Shown here: positions 35,703 through 43,997 of the stretch, one piece after another
How positions within the stretch are numbered: the stretch's first letter is position 1
Layout of the letters: each line of letters begins with the position of its first letter
Origin: Bacillota bacterium
GTDB taxonomy: Bacteria; Bacillota; Clostridia; Acetivibrionales; Acetivibrionaceae
Assembly: GCA_023398495.1 (NCBI GenBank)
Contig: JAEWSG010000056.1
Span: 1 to 56,679, forward strand
DNA length: 56,679 nt
Direction: 5' to 3'
Notes under the pieces: generated by a model
Told to the model about the DNA's origin: nothing
Databases searched by the model: none
The model's input: only the letters and a program-made list of their open reading frames with translations
Made by a program: the position numbers and the translations under genes

Positions 35703-35924
35703 ATGGAGCAAAGTAAAATTAACAGGATTAACGAATTATCAAGAAAATCAAAATCAACAGGACTTACACCGGAAGAAAAAAAAGAACAGGTAATGCTAAG
35801 AAGTGAATACATCAATGAGTTTAGGAAAAGCTTAAAATCAACACTTGATACAATTGTTTTAGTTGATGAACAAGGAAACAAAATACCTTTAAAAGAAAAA
35901 GAAAAAAACATACCCTCAGAGTAG
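35703..35924 (+). CDS. DUF896 family protein (YnzC-like)
   Basis: A 73-aa protein with the DUF896 helical hairpin: INRINELSRKSKSTGLTPEE and RSEYINEFRKSLKSTLD are the family hallmark. Known members are small, highly charged two-helix proteins of unknown role, one (YneA-operon YnzC) linked to the SOS region in Bacillus. ATG preceded by GGAAGTGATATT. It is the only plus-strand gene between 15067 and 46751. No terminator is seen between it and the riboswitch about 250 bases downstream. Confidence 0.85.
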   Translation: MEQSKINRINELSRKSKSTGLTPEEKKEQVMLRSEYINEFRKSLKSTLDTIVLVDEQGNKIPLKEKEKNIPSE

Positions 35925-36105
35925 GAACTCAAATATTTGTTGTTCCGTAGTGCGGTTTATAGCTTTACTAATTTAAAAAAGTGTAAAATATTAAGTTTTT
36001 AGGTGAAATAATTCCTATTCACTTGATAAAATACCTAAACATCCTCAAGGTCGGTTTGTTCCGGAAAATTCCCGAATTTCAATGTTTTTAAGGTTGTGCA
36101 ATATA

Positions 36106-36114
36106 TGTTATAAT
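36106..36114 (+). promoter_or_regulatory. Extended -10 promoter for the riboswitch RNA
   Basis: TGTTATAAT is a perfect extended -10 (TGnTATAAT). The -35 is weak (TTTTTA at 36085-36090, spacing 18), as expected for extended -10 promoters. Transcription would start near 36121, about 50 bases upstream of the riboswitch core. Confidence 0.7.
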
Positions 36115-36171
36115 AAAAATGTAATACATTCTACCTCCCTTAAACCTATGGTATAAGGAGATAAATAGACT

Positions 36172-36264
36172 TATGAAACAAGGCACAATCGTTGAAAGAT
36201 GATGTCGCAAAGCTATGGGTCTAAGTCAAGTGTAAATCCTTGATATGATCGCCAGGTTGCCATT
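36172..36264 (+). ncRNA. Cyclic-di-GMP-I (GEMM) riboswitch, no downstream gene
   Basis: The GEMM-I signature is clear: P1 strand GGCA, a GAAA tetraloop in CGTTGAAAGATG, the ligand-binding joint GTCGCAAAGC, then GGGTCTAA, a variable P3 arm, the tetraloop-receptor/closing segment ATGATCGCCAGGTTGCC. All are on the plus strand. It binds c-di-GMP in this family. Unusually, no plus-strand reading frame follows: the RNA meets a strong hairpin terminator at 36364-36398 and then the convergent 3' end of the Tad pilus operon. The gene may have been lost, or the RNA may act on its own or as an antisense leader. Confidence 0.92.
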
Positions 36265-36363
36265 AAAAGTTCTGTTTATACTCTTTAAATAAATTGGGAA
36301 ATAGGTCTTATTAATTTCCTTATACCGCTTTTTTATTTTAGTAATTGATATTTATTTTATAAA

Positions 36364-36398
36364 AACGAGTTGTGCAATTTTTACACAACCCGTTTTTT
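36364..36398. terminator. Bidirectional intrinsic terminator
   Basis: ACGAGTTGTG / CACAACCCGT stem (one G-T type mismatch) with T-runs on both sides. It can stop the riboswitch RNA (plus) and the Tad operon (minus, whose last stop is at 36461). Confidence 0.9.
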
Positions 36399-36460
36399 AA
36401 TGCCTAATAAAGTGTATTTCTTTCTGGAATCAATAAAGTCTACCTAACTTTTTTATTTCA

Positions 36461-37381
36461 TCATTTGGTAAATGTATAAATTACCTTTATAATCACAGGC
36501 CCAATCAGAACAGAGAAAATTGTAGGAAAAATAAACAAAACCATAGGAATCAGCATTTTTACCGGGGCTTTCATTGCTTTTTCCTTAGCTCTTTGTCTCC
36601 TTTTCTCACGCATCTGTTCAGACTGGAGTCTCAACACATTACCAATGCTGACACCAAGCTGGTCTGCCTGAATTATTGATCCTACAAAGGTTGTAAGATC
36701 GTGAATCCCAACTCTTTCTGCCATATCCTTAAGGGCATCTCTCTTTTGTTTTCCCACTTTCATTTCCTGCAGAACATTTTCAAATTCATCTGCAACAGGC
36801 CCGGGCATCTTGTCAATAACTTTTGCCAATGCTCCGTCAAATCCCAGTCCGGCTTCGACACTTACAGTCAACAAATCCAACACATCTGGAAGAGAATTAA
36901 GAATCTTCTTTTGCCTTTGAGCTATTTGCTTATTTAACACAAGATTGGGAAACAATAATCCCAAACAGATCTCAGTTATCCCTATAAAAAATATACTTCT
37001 AATATCCAATCCCAGATAGTAGCATATCCCTGCCGTTATAAACGGTAAAATCACCACTATTATAACCTGCATGTTTATCCAGTCTTTCATGGACAAATTA
37101 AAGGGGTTACCTGCCTTTATTACTTTCTTTTCAAAAGCAGCCTTAAACTCTTTTGGAGTAATTTTTAATATAACTCTGCTTATATCATCGAGTATAGGTC
37201 GAACAACTCTCACAAATAACGGCTGGTTCAACTCGCTTTCCAAGGTCTTCATATCTTCCTTTGAAATTCTGTCCAGCCTTATGCTTACTACTTTTTTATT
37301 TCTGTAGAAAACACCTACAAAAGCATAGAATATTAAATATGATGAAATAAAAATTGAAGCCACAAGTAAATATATTGTCAT
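36461..37381 (-). CDS. tadC: Tad pilus inner-membrane platform protein TadC
   Basis: A 306-aa type II secretion F (GspF) domain protein with TM helices near 5-23, 105-145 and 275-300. The T2SSF core LPDVLDLLTVSVEAGLGFDG and ADQLGVSIGNVLRLQSEQMR is typical of TadC. It forms the membrane platform with the TadB-like neighbour (12 bases upstream) under the ATPase. Last gene of the Tad operon, followed by a terminator at 36364-36398. ATG behind GAGGTGTTAGGAT. Confidence 0.92.
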   Translation of the reverse strand: MTIYLLVASIFISSYLIFYAFVGVFYRNKKVVSIRLDRISKEDMKTLESELNQPLFVRVVRPILDDISRVILKITPKEFKAAFEKKVIKAGNPFNLSMKDWINMQVIIVVILPFITAGICYYLGLDIRSIFFIGITEICLGLLFPNLVLNKQIAQRQKKILNSLPDVLDLLTVSVEAGLGFDGALAKVIDKMPGPVADEFENVLQEMKVGKQKRDALKDMAERVGIHDLTTFVGSIIQADQLGVSIGNVLRLQSEQMREKRRQRAKEKAMKAPVKMLIPMVLFIFPTIFSVLIGPVIIKVIYTFTK

Positions 37382-37392
37382 ATCCTAACACC

Positions 37393-38373
37393 TCACACCT
37401 CAATATTAACTACTCTGCTAATAAAATATATCCCTATTATTTCCATAAATATCGAAAATCCAAGAATTCCAAGTCCTATAGGGTCAGTAAATAAAACCAT
37501 TATATGGTCTTTGTTTATAAGAAATAATATTAATCCTAACGCTGGTGGCAATAAGGAGATTATTAATCCTGACATTCTTCCCTGTGCCGTTACAGTTTTA
37601 ACTTCTCCCTTTATTCTGATCCTTTCTCTGATTGTCGTAGAAATATTGTCTAAGACCTCAGAGAGATTTCCACCAACCTGTCTTTGAATCAAAACAGCAG
37701 TTACAACCAGTTCAAGGTCATCACTGATTACTCTGCTAACTAAATTCTCAAGTGCTTTCTCTGTTGTTGTACCAAAATTCACTTCCTTCTGAAGTTGGGT
37801 AAACTCTTCAGCCATCGGGCCTGTCATTTCCTTGCTTACAATATCTACAGCCTGAAAGAAACTATATCCTGCTTTTAGTGAATTTGAAATAAGCACAATT
37901 GCGTCATTGAGTTGATCATTTAAAACTTTAATACGCTTCTTTATCTTTATTTTAAGATACAGAGACGGTAATATCCATCCTGCAATTCCGCCAACTATAG
38001 CAATTATTACAGCAAAAGGAGATGTACTTGACAAAACAAACATAAAAGTCCCCAGTGCAAAAAAGAGTATAATACTTACAGTTATGTACTCTTCCGGCTT
38101 CAACAAAATATGTGCCCGCTGGAGTTCAAGCTGTATCTTTTTCTTATAGCCGTCAAGGGATTTAGCATCCTTAACTCCTCTTGCAATTAAGCCCAAACCC
38201 GCTTTATATTCCTTATGCTTACTCCTCTTCTTCCCTTCTGCTCCTGTTTCTATTGAATTTGTATAACTGTTTAAACGCATAATAGGAGTTTGCTTGCCTA
38301 TAAGAAATTTTAATATCTGATAGACAAAAAGGAAAACACTCAGGAATGCTGATATCAGAATAAAGTTCATCAT
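37393..38373 (-). CDS. tadB: Tad pilus inner-membrane platform protein TadB
   Basis: A 326-aa protein with a T2SSF domain: LNDAIVLISNSLKAGYSFFQ and QVGGNLSEVLDNISTTIRER. TM helices near 3-20, 95-140, 265-290 and 300-320. Partner of TadC in the pilus assembly platform. ATG behind GAGAGGAAGGGACTTTTAG. Between it and the ATPase gene lies a 112-base gap filled by a long palindromic repeat, unusual inside an otherwise compact operon. Confidence 0.92.
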   Translation of the reverse strand: MMNFILISAFLSVFLFVYQILKFLIGKQTPIMRLNSYTNSIETGAEGKKRSKHKEYKAGLGLIARGVKDAKSLDGYKKKIQLELQRAHILLKPEEYITVSIILFFALGTFMFVLSSTSPFAVIIAIVGGIAGWILPSLYLKIKIKKRIKVLNDQLNDAIVLISNSLKAGYSFFQAVDIVSKEMTGPMAEEFTQLQKEVNFGTTTEKALENLVSRVISDDLELVVTAVLIQRQVGGNLSEVLDNISTTIRERIRIKGEVKTVTAQGRMSGLIISLLPPALGLILFLINKDHIMVLFTDPIGLGILGFSIFMEIIGIYFISRVVNIEV

Positions 38374-38400
38374 CTAAAAGTCCCTTCCTCTCAAATTGGT

Positions 38401-38512
38401 AATGTTATAAAACATTAGTGCTGATTTACAAAATAAAATTCTAGAATTTAATTTTGTTAATCAGCAAAAACCATAGGATGTGCATTTTGCATAGGTAATT
38501 TGAGAACACACT
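38401..38512. repeat. Hairpin-rich dispersed element, copy 2 of 2
   Basis: A perfect TAATGTT/AACATTA hairpin (38401-38418) is followed by a 48-base near-perfect palindrome centred on TTCTAGAA (about 38419-38466, two mismatches). Next is the block shared in reverse with 8182-8220 (GCTGATTAACA next to ATGTGCATTTTGCAT in this orientation). It lies between the ATPase and TadB genes of the Tad operon and reaches the ATPase stop codon. Confidence 0.8.
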
Positions 38513-38513
38513 A

Positions 38514-39872
38514 CTAGGCAGTAAATAAATCAGACGGAAGCATTATACCAGCCTTTTCAAACTTCTCCATAAATTTGGGCTTTATGCCTGTAGGTACTAT
38601 ATCACCAACTAATCTGCCTCTCTCATCTTTTCCGGACTGCTTGTAAACAAATATATCCTGCATAGTAATTATGTCACCTTCCATTCCTGTAACTTCAGAA
38701 ATATGTGTAATCTTTCTGCTACCGTCTTTTAGCCTTGACTGCTGAACAATAATATCAACCGCCGATGCTATCTGCTCCCTTATAGCCTTAACCGGAAGAT
38801 CCATACCTGCCATCAACACCATAGTTTCAAGCCTCGCAAGCATATCTCGGGGTGTATTGGCATGGCCTGTGGTAAGAGAACCGTCATGTCCTGTGTTCAT
38901 GGCCTGTAGCATATCAAGTGCCTCTCCACTTCTGACCTCCCCTACAACTATCCTATCAGGCCTCATTCTCAGTGAGTTTCTTACAAGATCTCTAATTGCA
39001 ATAGCACCTTTACCTTCTATATTGGGCGGCCTCGTTTCAAGTCTTAACACATGTTCCTGTCCAAGCTGAATTTCAGCAGCATCTTCTATGGTTACAATTC
39101 TCTCATCCTCGGGAATAAAGGAAGAAATAACGTTCAAGGTTGTTGTTTTACCACTTCCGGTTCCTCCTGAAACAACAATATTCAGTCTTGCCTCAACACA
39201 AGCCTTTAAAAACATTGCAACATTAGGAGTTATTGTCCCGAAGTTTATCAGATCCTTTACAGTATAAGGTTTTTCAGAAAACTTTCTTATAGTTATGCTT
39301 GGGCCATCTAAAGCAAGTGGAGGAATTATTACGTTAACACGGGACCCGTTTGGAAGTCTTGCGTCTACCATTGGAGAGCTTTCATCAATTCTTCTTCCTA
39401 GCGGAGCAACAATCTTTTCAATAACATGCATAACATGCTGGTCATCTTTAAATTTCACATCCGACAGCACCAGTTTCCCCTTCTTTTCAACATATACCTG
39501 TTTTGGCCCGTTTACCATTATTTCAGAAACTGTCGGATCGTGAATCAGGGGGTTTATGGGACCAAATCCAATGGTTTCGTCTATTACTTCCGAAAGAATT
39601 TTCTGACGTTCATTTTTTGTAATATATGAGCTTTCCTCATTTAAAATATTCTCAACTATTCCGGATATTTGTTCTTCTAATATTTCATCTCCATTAGGAC
39701 CTAGATCCTTAAGGGAATCGCTTTTAATTTCTTCAATAATTTTGCTGTGTATCTTCGCTTTAATGGCTGCATAAGGGTCTTCCTGAGCAACCTGTGTCTT
39801 TTTTATCTTCTGAGCTTTATTATCAACAACTTCAACGCTTTTTTCCTTTTGAATCCTTTCAAGAAGTGACAT
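38514..39872 (-). CDS. cpaF: Tad pilus assembly ATPase CpaF/TadA
   Basis: A 452-aa secretion ATPase of the VirB11/TadA family. N-terminal helical domain (about 1-90), Walker A VVSGGTGSGKTTTLN (about 230), Asp box and Walker B (RMRPDRIVVGEVRSGEALDML), and the HANTPRD His box are visible. It powers pilin extrusion through the TadB/TadC platform. ATG preceded by GGAGCGGAGGTATTAAA. Upstream is a GATAACG hairpin repeat, downstream a palindromic repeat. Confidence 0.95.
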   Translation of the reverse strand: MSLLERIQKEKSVEVVDNKAQKIKKTQVAQEDPYAAIKAKIHSKIIEEIKSDSLKDLGPNGDEILEEQISGIVENILNEESSYITKNERQKILSEVIDETIGFGPINPLIHDPTVSEIMVNGPKQVYVEKKGKLVLSDVKFKDDQHVMHVIEKIVAPLGRRIDESSPMVDARLPNGSRVNVIIPPLALDGPSITIRKFSEKPYTVKDLINFGTITPNVAMFLKACVEARLNIVVSGGTGSGKTTTLNVISSFIPEDERIVTIEDAAEIQLGQEHVLRLETRPPNIEGKGAIAIRDLVRNSLRMRPDRIVVGEVRSGEALDMLQAMNTGHDGSLTTGHANTPRDMLARLETMVLMAGMDLPVKAIREQIASAVDIIVQQSRLKDGSRKITHISEVTGMEGDIITMQDIFVYKQSGKDERGRLVGDIVPTGIKPKFMEKFEKAGIMLPSDLFTA

Positions 39873-39900
39873 TTTAATACCTCCGCTCCATTATCACCTT

Positions 39901-39991
39901 AGGGATAACGAAAAATTTACTTCCTATTTTCATATTTTGAAAATGTTATTAAATCATCTTTTTCGTTATCCAGAGTTGGAAATTATATTTT
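39901..39991. repeat. GATAACG inverted-repeat element, copy 3 of 3
   Basis: GGGATAACGAAAAA (39902-39915) and TTTTTCGTTATCC (39959-39971), with ATTTTGAAAATGTTATTAAA between and GGAAATTATATTTTTG after. It fills the gap between the cpaE-like and cpaF genes. Copies at 9801 and 20869. Confidence 0.85.
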
Positions 39992-40000
39992 TGCCATACC

Positions 40001-41200
40001 TTATATTCCAAACAACTTCTTTACGGTACTTTTTTCCTTTTCAGGAGTTTCCTTATCTGCAATAAGATCATTCATAATATTTGTAACTGCTTTTGCCACT
40101 TTTGTTTCAGTCCTTGTCATCACAAACGGAAATCCCTTATTTGCAGAAGTAATTACTGTCTGGCTATCTTCGGGTATAAATGCCCATATCTGATGCTTTA
40201 ATGTGTTCTCAAAATCCTTATACTTAATGCCAAATTGCTCTGATGCCTTGTTCAGGATTATATTTATTTTCTCCTTTGGATAATGCAGTGTCTCCATTAC
40301 ATCAAGTCCTGCTTTAACATTCTTTATCGTAGGTAGATCCAAAGTAGAAAGCATAAGAATTTTGTCTGACATATCCAGAGCCTGGAGAACTGTTTCGTGA
40401 AAACTTGCTGATGTATCAACAATTATGTAATGATAATGTTCTTTAAGTGTGTTGAGTATTTTTTCAACATGGGAAGAGGTTATGTATTCTGCATATTCAG
40501 GCTTAATTGGTGCAGGAAGTAACCTTACACCTGAGAAATGGGTTACCAGATAATCTTCCACAACATCACTGTCGAGTTGGTTAATCTCCTTAATAATATC
40601 GCTGATTGTATTTTTTACCGATGCATTGAGCATTATTGCAACATCACCAAACTGCAGATCCAGATCCACAAGTGCAACCCTTTTTTTTGTTGTCCTTGCC
40701 AAACTTACAGCCAGGTTTGAAGCTAGTGTTGTTTTACCAACTCCGCCTTTAGTTGAAAATACAGTAATTATTTTTGATTTCACTTCTTCCTTGACCTTTG
40801 TTACATTTGATCTCTGTCTCCTCTGCGACTCAACATCATAAGTTTTAAGTATGGTTGTTATCAAATCGTCACTGGAAAAAGGTTTGTTCAAAAAATCTCT
40901 TGCACCTGCTGACATAGCCTTCCTCAAGTATTCGCTCTCTCCCTGAACGGACATTATTATAACTGCCGTTTCAGGAACACTCATGGAAATTTCCTCAGTT
41001 GCCTTTATTCCATCCATTACCGGCATGTTTATATCCATCAAAACCACATCCGGTCTCGATTCCTTTACAATAAAGATAGCTTCTTCACCATTTTCCGCTT
41101 CACCGATAATTTCTATACGTTTTTCAAAAGACAGAAGTGTTTTTACATTATTTCTGGTTTCTTCGGTGTCATCAACTATTACAACTTTTATCTTTTCCAT
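40001..41200 (-). CDS. cpaE: CpaE/TadZ-like protein, receiver plus MinD-type ATPase
   Basis: About 399 aa. The N-terminal receiver domain (VVIVDDTEE, acceptor Asp in DVVLMDINMPVMDG, Lys in NKPFSSDD) is intact, unlike the degenerate receiver in many TadZ proteins. A MinD/ParA ATPase follows, with the deviant Walker A FSTKGGVGKTTLASN (about 150) and VALVDLDLQFGD. It localises the Tad machine at a cell position. The start was chosen at ATG 41200 behind GGAGGAGAATAAT; the ATG at 41215 lies in that site and directly after the cpaB stop. A phosphorylatable receiver suggests two-component input. Confidence 0.92.
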   Translation of the reverse strand: MEKIKVVIVDDTEETRNNVKTLLSFEKRIEIIGEAENGEEAIFIVKESRPDVVLMDINMPVMDGIKATEEISMSVPETAVIIMSVQGESEYLRKAMSAGARDFLNKPFSSDDLITTILKTYDVESQRRQRSNVTKVKEEVKSKIITVFSTKGGVGKTTLASNLAVSLARTTKKRVALVDLDLQFGDVAIMLNASVKNTISDIIKEINQLDSDVVEDYLVTHFSGVRLLPAPIKPEYAEYITSSHVEKILNTLKEHYHYIIVDTSASFHETVLQALDMSDKILMLSTLDLPTIKNVKAGLDVMETLHYPKEKINIILNKASEQFGIKYKDFENTLKHQIWAFIPEDSQTVITSANKGFPFVMTRTETKVAKAVTNIMNDLIADKETPEKEKSTVKKLFGI

Positions 41201-41215
41201 ATTATTCTCCTCCAT

Positions 41216-41968
41216 CTACTGTTTTGGTACAACTATTACACCCTTGCTACTTACTACATCATCTTTAATCACACCGTCACCTGATATAATTTTATCATCA
41301 CCTATGCTTCTTAAGGTCATCCTTATGGAACCGAACTCAGACACAAAAGTCAGCTTTTCTGCATCCTTTGGGGTAACCGCAAGTGTTACCGTTTTTGGAA
41401 GTTCCATATCTTTACCTTCCTCTATTACCATGTTCTGCCCTAAAGCCAGCACCTGAACATTCTGTATAACCGTTTCAGATTTACCCAAACTTATTATTGT
41501 ATTTTGGCCTATATCTTGATTTTCTAATGGAAAACTTGCTATTATATCTACAAAATCACCAGGTCTGATAAGATTTGCTACCTCAATCTGCTCATTAACG
41601 TTTACGCTTATAGCTCTCATATCCTCAGGTACCTTATATGCCAATGTAAAATTATCTTCCTGAACCAGCCTTCTCATCAGAATCTGCTCTCCTTCAATAA
41701 CACTATCCTTAAGCCGCTTACCTATGATATCAGCCTGAACCAGAACCGCATCCGGATTAACATACTCTTTAGTAACCCGCGTTTTCTTAATATCAGCCTC
41801 AGCAATTTCGTGTTTTTCAGGCATTGTTTTAGCTGCAACATAAACATCAATATACTCTACAATATCAGGTTTTACAGTTGCATCCTTAATGTATAGAAAT
41901 ACTAACGCTGTTGTAAATAGTGCCAATATTATTGAAATTACTACTACCCTCTTATTTACTGATTCCAT
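41216..41968 (-). CDS. cpaB: Flp pilus assembly protein CpaB/RcpC
   Basis: A 250-aa protein with one N-terminal TM helix (about 8-27), a SAF domain (KTMPEKHEIAEADIK, about 45-105) and the RcpC/CpaB domain (MRAISVNVNEQIEVANLIRPGDFVDII). In diderms it supports the secretin; in this monoderm it probably contacts peptidoglycan or the pilus channel. ATG behind AAGGAGGGACAGT. Its stop is followed immediately by the cpaE ribosome site. Confidence 0.92.
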   Translation of the reverse strand: MESVNKRVVVISIILALFTTALVFLYIKDATVKPDIVEYIDVYVAAKTMPEKHEIAEADIKKTRVTKEYVNPDAVLVQADIIGKRLKDSVIEGEQILMRRLVQEDNFTLAYKVPEDMRAISVNVNEQIEVANLIRPGDFVDIIASFPLENQDIGQNTIISLGKSETVIQNVQVLALGQNMVIEEGKDMELPKTVTLAVTPKDAEKLTFVSEFGSIRMTLRSIGDDKIISGDGVIKDDVVSSKGVIVVPKQ

Positions 41969-42005
41969 ACTGTCCCTCCTTAGGCATAAGTGAAATATAG
42001 GTTCC

Positions 42006-42944
42006 CTACCAGTGTTTTAGCCTGACACCAAGAAGTCCGAAATCCGCAATACCATCACTGGTAATTGAGTTAACCGTATATTTTATAAATCTTCCCTTAA
42101 TTTCAATCCCCTTATCCTTTTCCTCACTCATACTTACATCTTCGATGAAGAATGCTGTAAACCCCATAACAATCATAGAATTCTCACTTGATTTACCACC
42201 AATATCTACTACCGGTAAAATAATTATCCTTGAACAAGCATTATCATAATTATCATAAGTACACGGAGGTTGCCTTTTACACTTTTCAATTAATTTATTA
42301 ATACTTTCATTTCCATCCTTAAAATCACTTTGAGATAATTCATATATTCGTTCTCCGGTGTTAACCGCCTTATTAAATCCATATAATATACCTGTTGCAA
42401 AGTTCCCACTCCCTATATTTACAGGTATTAATCTCAGGTAATTTGAATATTCGGTTTTTTGAAAGGCTTTATCACCTGCTGTTGACAGACAATACTCCTT
42501 TCCATATTTAATTTCAGTTTTTGGAATTGCAAACGGTCTTATTCCTTTATAGGATGTTACATTGGAAACTTTTGCTGTGACCCTTGAATTTATTTTTTTA
42601 TCGTTAAAGCCTATGAATTTTAAAAAAATATAGTCGAGTTTTCTTTCTATGTTTATAGACATTTCTCTGTTATTGTCGGACACATTTATATCAAGCTTTG
42701 TTATATTACTGATGCTTTTAGCTGCATTTTCATTTATAACCTTTATGCATTCACTTTTATCTGCTATCAGAGCTGTAGCTCCCATTTGGGCAATTCTATC
42801 TACTACCCTATCCAGTTTATACCGTTCAATTGCAATATAGCCTATATCCGTTACAATTGCAGACAAAAGAATAATAATTACAGTGGAACACACAAAAATA
42901 ACTGAAGTACTGCCGTTCCTGTTTCTCAATAGCTTTATAAGCAT
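42006..42944 (-). CDS. TadG-like pseudopilin/membrane protein
   Basis: About 312 aa. The N-terminal hydrophobic segment (NGSTSVIFVCSTVIIILLSAIVTD) and following helix resemble the Tad_N region of TadG-like proteins (KLDRVVDRIAQMGATAL). The rest is an extracellular strand-rich region with four cysteines (KCKRQPPCTYDNYDNACSR) that I do not recognise. Probably a minor pseudopilin anchored outside the membrane. The start is set at ATG 42944 behind GGGGAAGGGAGTA. Between the TadE-like and cpaB genes. Confidence 0.78.
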   Translation of the reverse strand: MLIKLLRNRNGSTSVIFVCSTVIIILLSAIVTDIGYIAIERYKLDRVVDRIAQMGATALIADKSECIKVINENAAKSISNITKLDINVSDNNREMSINIERKLDYIFLKFIGFNDKKINSRVTAKVSNVTSYKGIRPFAIPKTEIKYGKEYCLSTAGDKAFQKTEYSNYLRLIPVNIGSGNFATGILYGFNKAVNTGERIYELSQSDFKDGNESINKLIEKCKRQPPCTYDNYDNACSRIIILPVVDIGGKSSENSMIVMGFTAFFIEDVSMSEEKDKGIEIKGRFIKYTVNSITSDGIADFGLLGVRLKHW

Positions 42945-42972
42945 TACTCCCTTCCCCATAACTCATCCCTCA

Positions 42973-43380
42973 CTATTCCATCCTCATTATCGTTTTTGCT
43001 TCAAGCTGCATTGGATTTGGTATTATTGATGATATAACCGGTGTAAGCAATGCATTGTCATATTTAATGGTTACAATTACTTCATCACCTTTTTTCCGCA
43101 ATGCCTGACCAGGATAGATAGAAGTAGAAAGCTTTGATCCATCCAGGCTAGATGTCATGTTTGAGACCATTATTGTAATTTCAGCATCCGTTGCACCGAC
43201 AGCTGCATTTCTTGCTGCTTCTCTTGAAGCATTTGTTATAACCAGATAGTTGTTAAACATCAAACCAAAATCAATTATACCTGTTAATATAAGGATTATT
43301 ATCGGAAGTATAAGTGCTGTTTCTACAATTGATTGACCTTTTTGACCATACAGCCTCGCTTTCCTTAACATAAAGTACAC
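42973..43380 (-). CDS. tadE: TadE-like pseudopilin
   Basis: A 135-aa protein with the TadE motif: GQKGQSIVETALILPIIILILTG, where processing would occur after KG and Glu sits at +5, then NYLVITNASREAARNAAVG. A minor pilin thought to prime or tip the Flp fibre. GTG start behind AAGGTG, or ATG three codons later behind AAAGG; I cannot decide. It follows two stem-loops that separate it from the pilin genes. Confidence 0.88.
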   Translation of the reverse strand: MYFMLRKARLYGQKGQSIVETALILPIIILILTGIIDFGLMFNNYLVITNASREAARNAAVGATDAEITIMVSNMTSSLDGSKLSTSIYPGQALRKKGDEVIVTIKYDNALLTPVISSIIPNPMQLEAKTIMRME

Positions 43381-43462
43381 AACCTTTCACCTTATAAAAG
43401 AACAATATCTTCTAAAAGTTTGTTAAAAAACTTTTTAAGAAGATTTGTATAATTTCCTAAAA

Positions 43463-43494
43463 AGCTACCCTACCTGAAACCAAGTAGGGCAGCT
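43463..43494 (-). terminator. Internal terminator between pilin and assembly genes
   Basis: AGCTGCCCTAC / GTAGGGTAGCT stem followed on the minus strand by TTTTTAGG. A second hairpin (AAGTTTTTTAAC region, 43407-43444) follows. Likely causes partial termination so that pilin mRNA exceeds assembly-gene mRNA. Confidence 0.8.
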
Positions 43495-43508
43495 AAGTCC
43501 AGTAGATA

Positions 43509-43688
43509 TTATGGAGCTGTTATGCTATCAGCAACACCAGAGAATAAGGTTGCAATTTTGGGCCCTAAAACTATTAATGCTGCTATACATGCTACCGCTA
43601 TAAGTGAAATTATCAAACCGTATTCAACCATACCCTGCCCTTTTTTGTTTCCTACCAGTGCCTTTAGATAATCAAAATACATCCTCAT
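43509..43688 (-). CDS. flp: Flp/Fap major pilin, copy 2
   Basis: A 59-aa prepilin: short basic leader ending GNKKG, then QGMVEYGLIISLIAVACIAA with Glu/Tyr at +5/+6 of the mature pilin, the Flp hallmark. Start ATG 43688 behind AAAGGTGG. It differs from the neighbouring copy at only one or two residues in the mature protein (DSITAP versus DNITAP), a recent tandem duplication. The prepilin peptidase (TadV/CpaA) is not in the window. Confidence 0.92.
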   Translation of the reverse strand: MRMYFDYLKALVGNKKGQGMVEYGLIISLIAVACIAALIVLGPKIATLFSGVADSITAP

Positions 43689-43748
43689 AATTAAAATTCC
43701 ACCTTTCACTTTTTTATTTATTTATTCAAATACATTTTTATTTAAAAT

Positions 43749-43928
43749 TTATGGAGCTGTTATATTATCGGCTACACCCGAGAATAGAGTTGCAATTTTA
43801 GGACCTAAAACTATCAACGCTGCTATACATGCTACCGCTATCAGTGAAATTATCAAGCCGTATTCAACCATACCCTGCCCTTTTTTGTTTCCTACCAGTG
43901 CCTTTAGATAATCAAAATACATTCTCAT
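43749..43928 (-). CDS. flp: Flp/Fap major pilin, copy 1
   Basis: Same 59-residue prepilin as the next gene downstream, with identical leader, KG processing site and hydrophobic assembly segment. Ribosome site and leader are duplicated too (AAAGGTGGAATTTTAATCATG). It lies between a shorter pilin gene and the second copy. Confidence 0.92.
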   Translation of the reverse strand: MRMYFDYLKALVGNKKGQGMVEYGLIISLIAVACIAALIVLGPKIATLFSGVADNITAP

Positions 43929-43997
43929 CATTAAAATTCCACCTTTCACTTTTTTAGTTTGATTTTAAAAATTTCCTCCAATGCTCCTTATCTATAG

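Noticed and set aside
40983..41456. 157-codon plus-strand frame
   Set aside because: Antisense to cpaE and cpaB, Ser/Thr/Ile-rich composition typical of a shadow frame.
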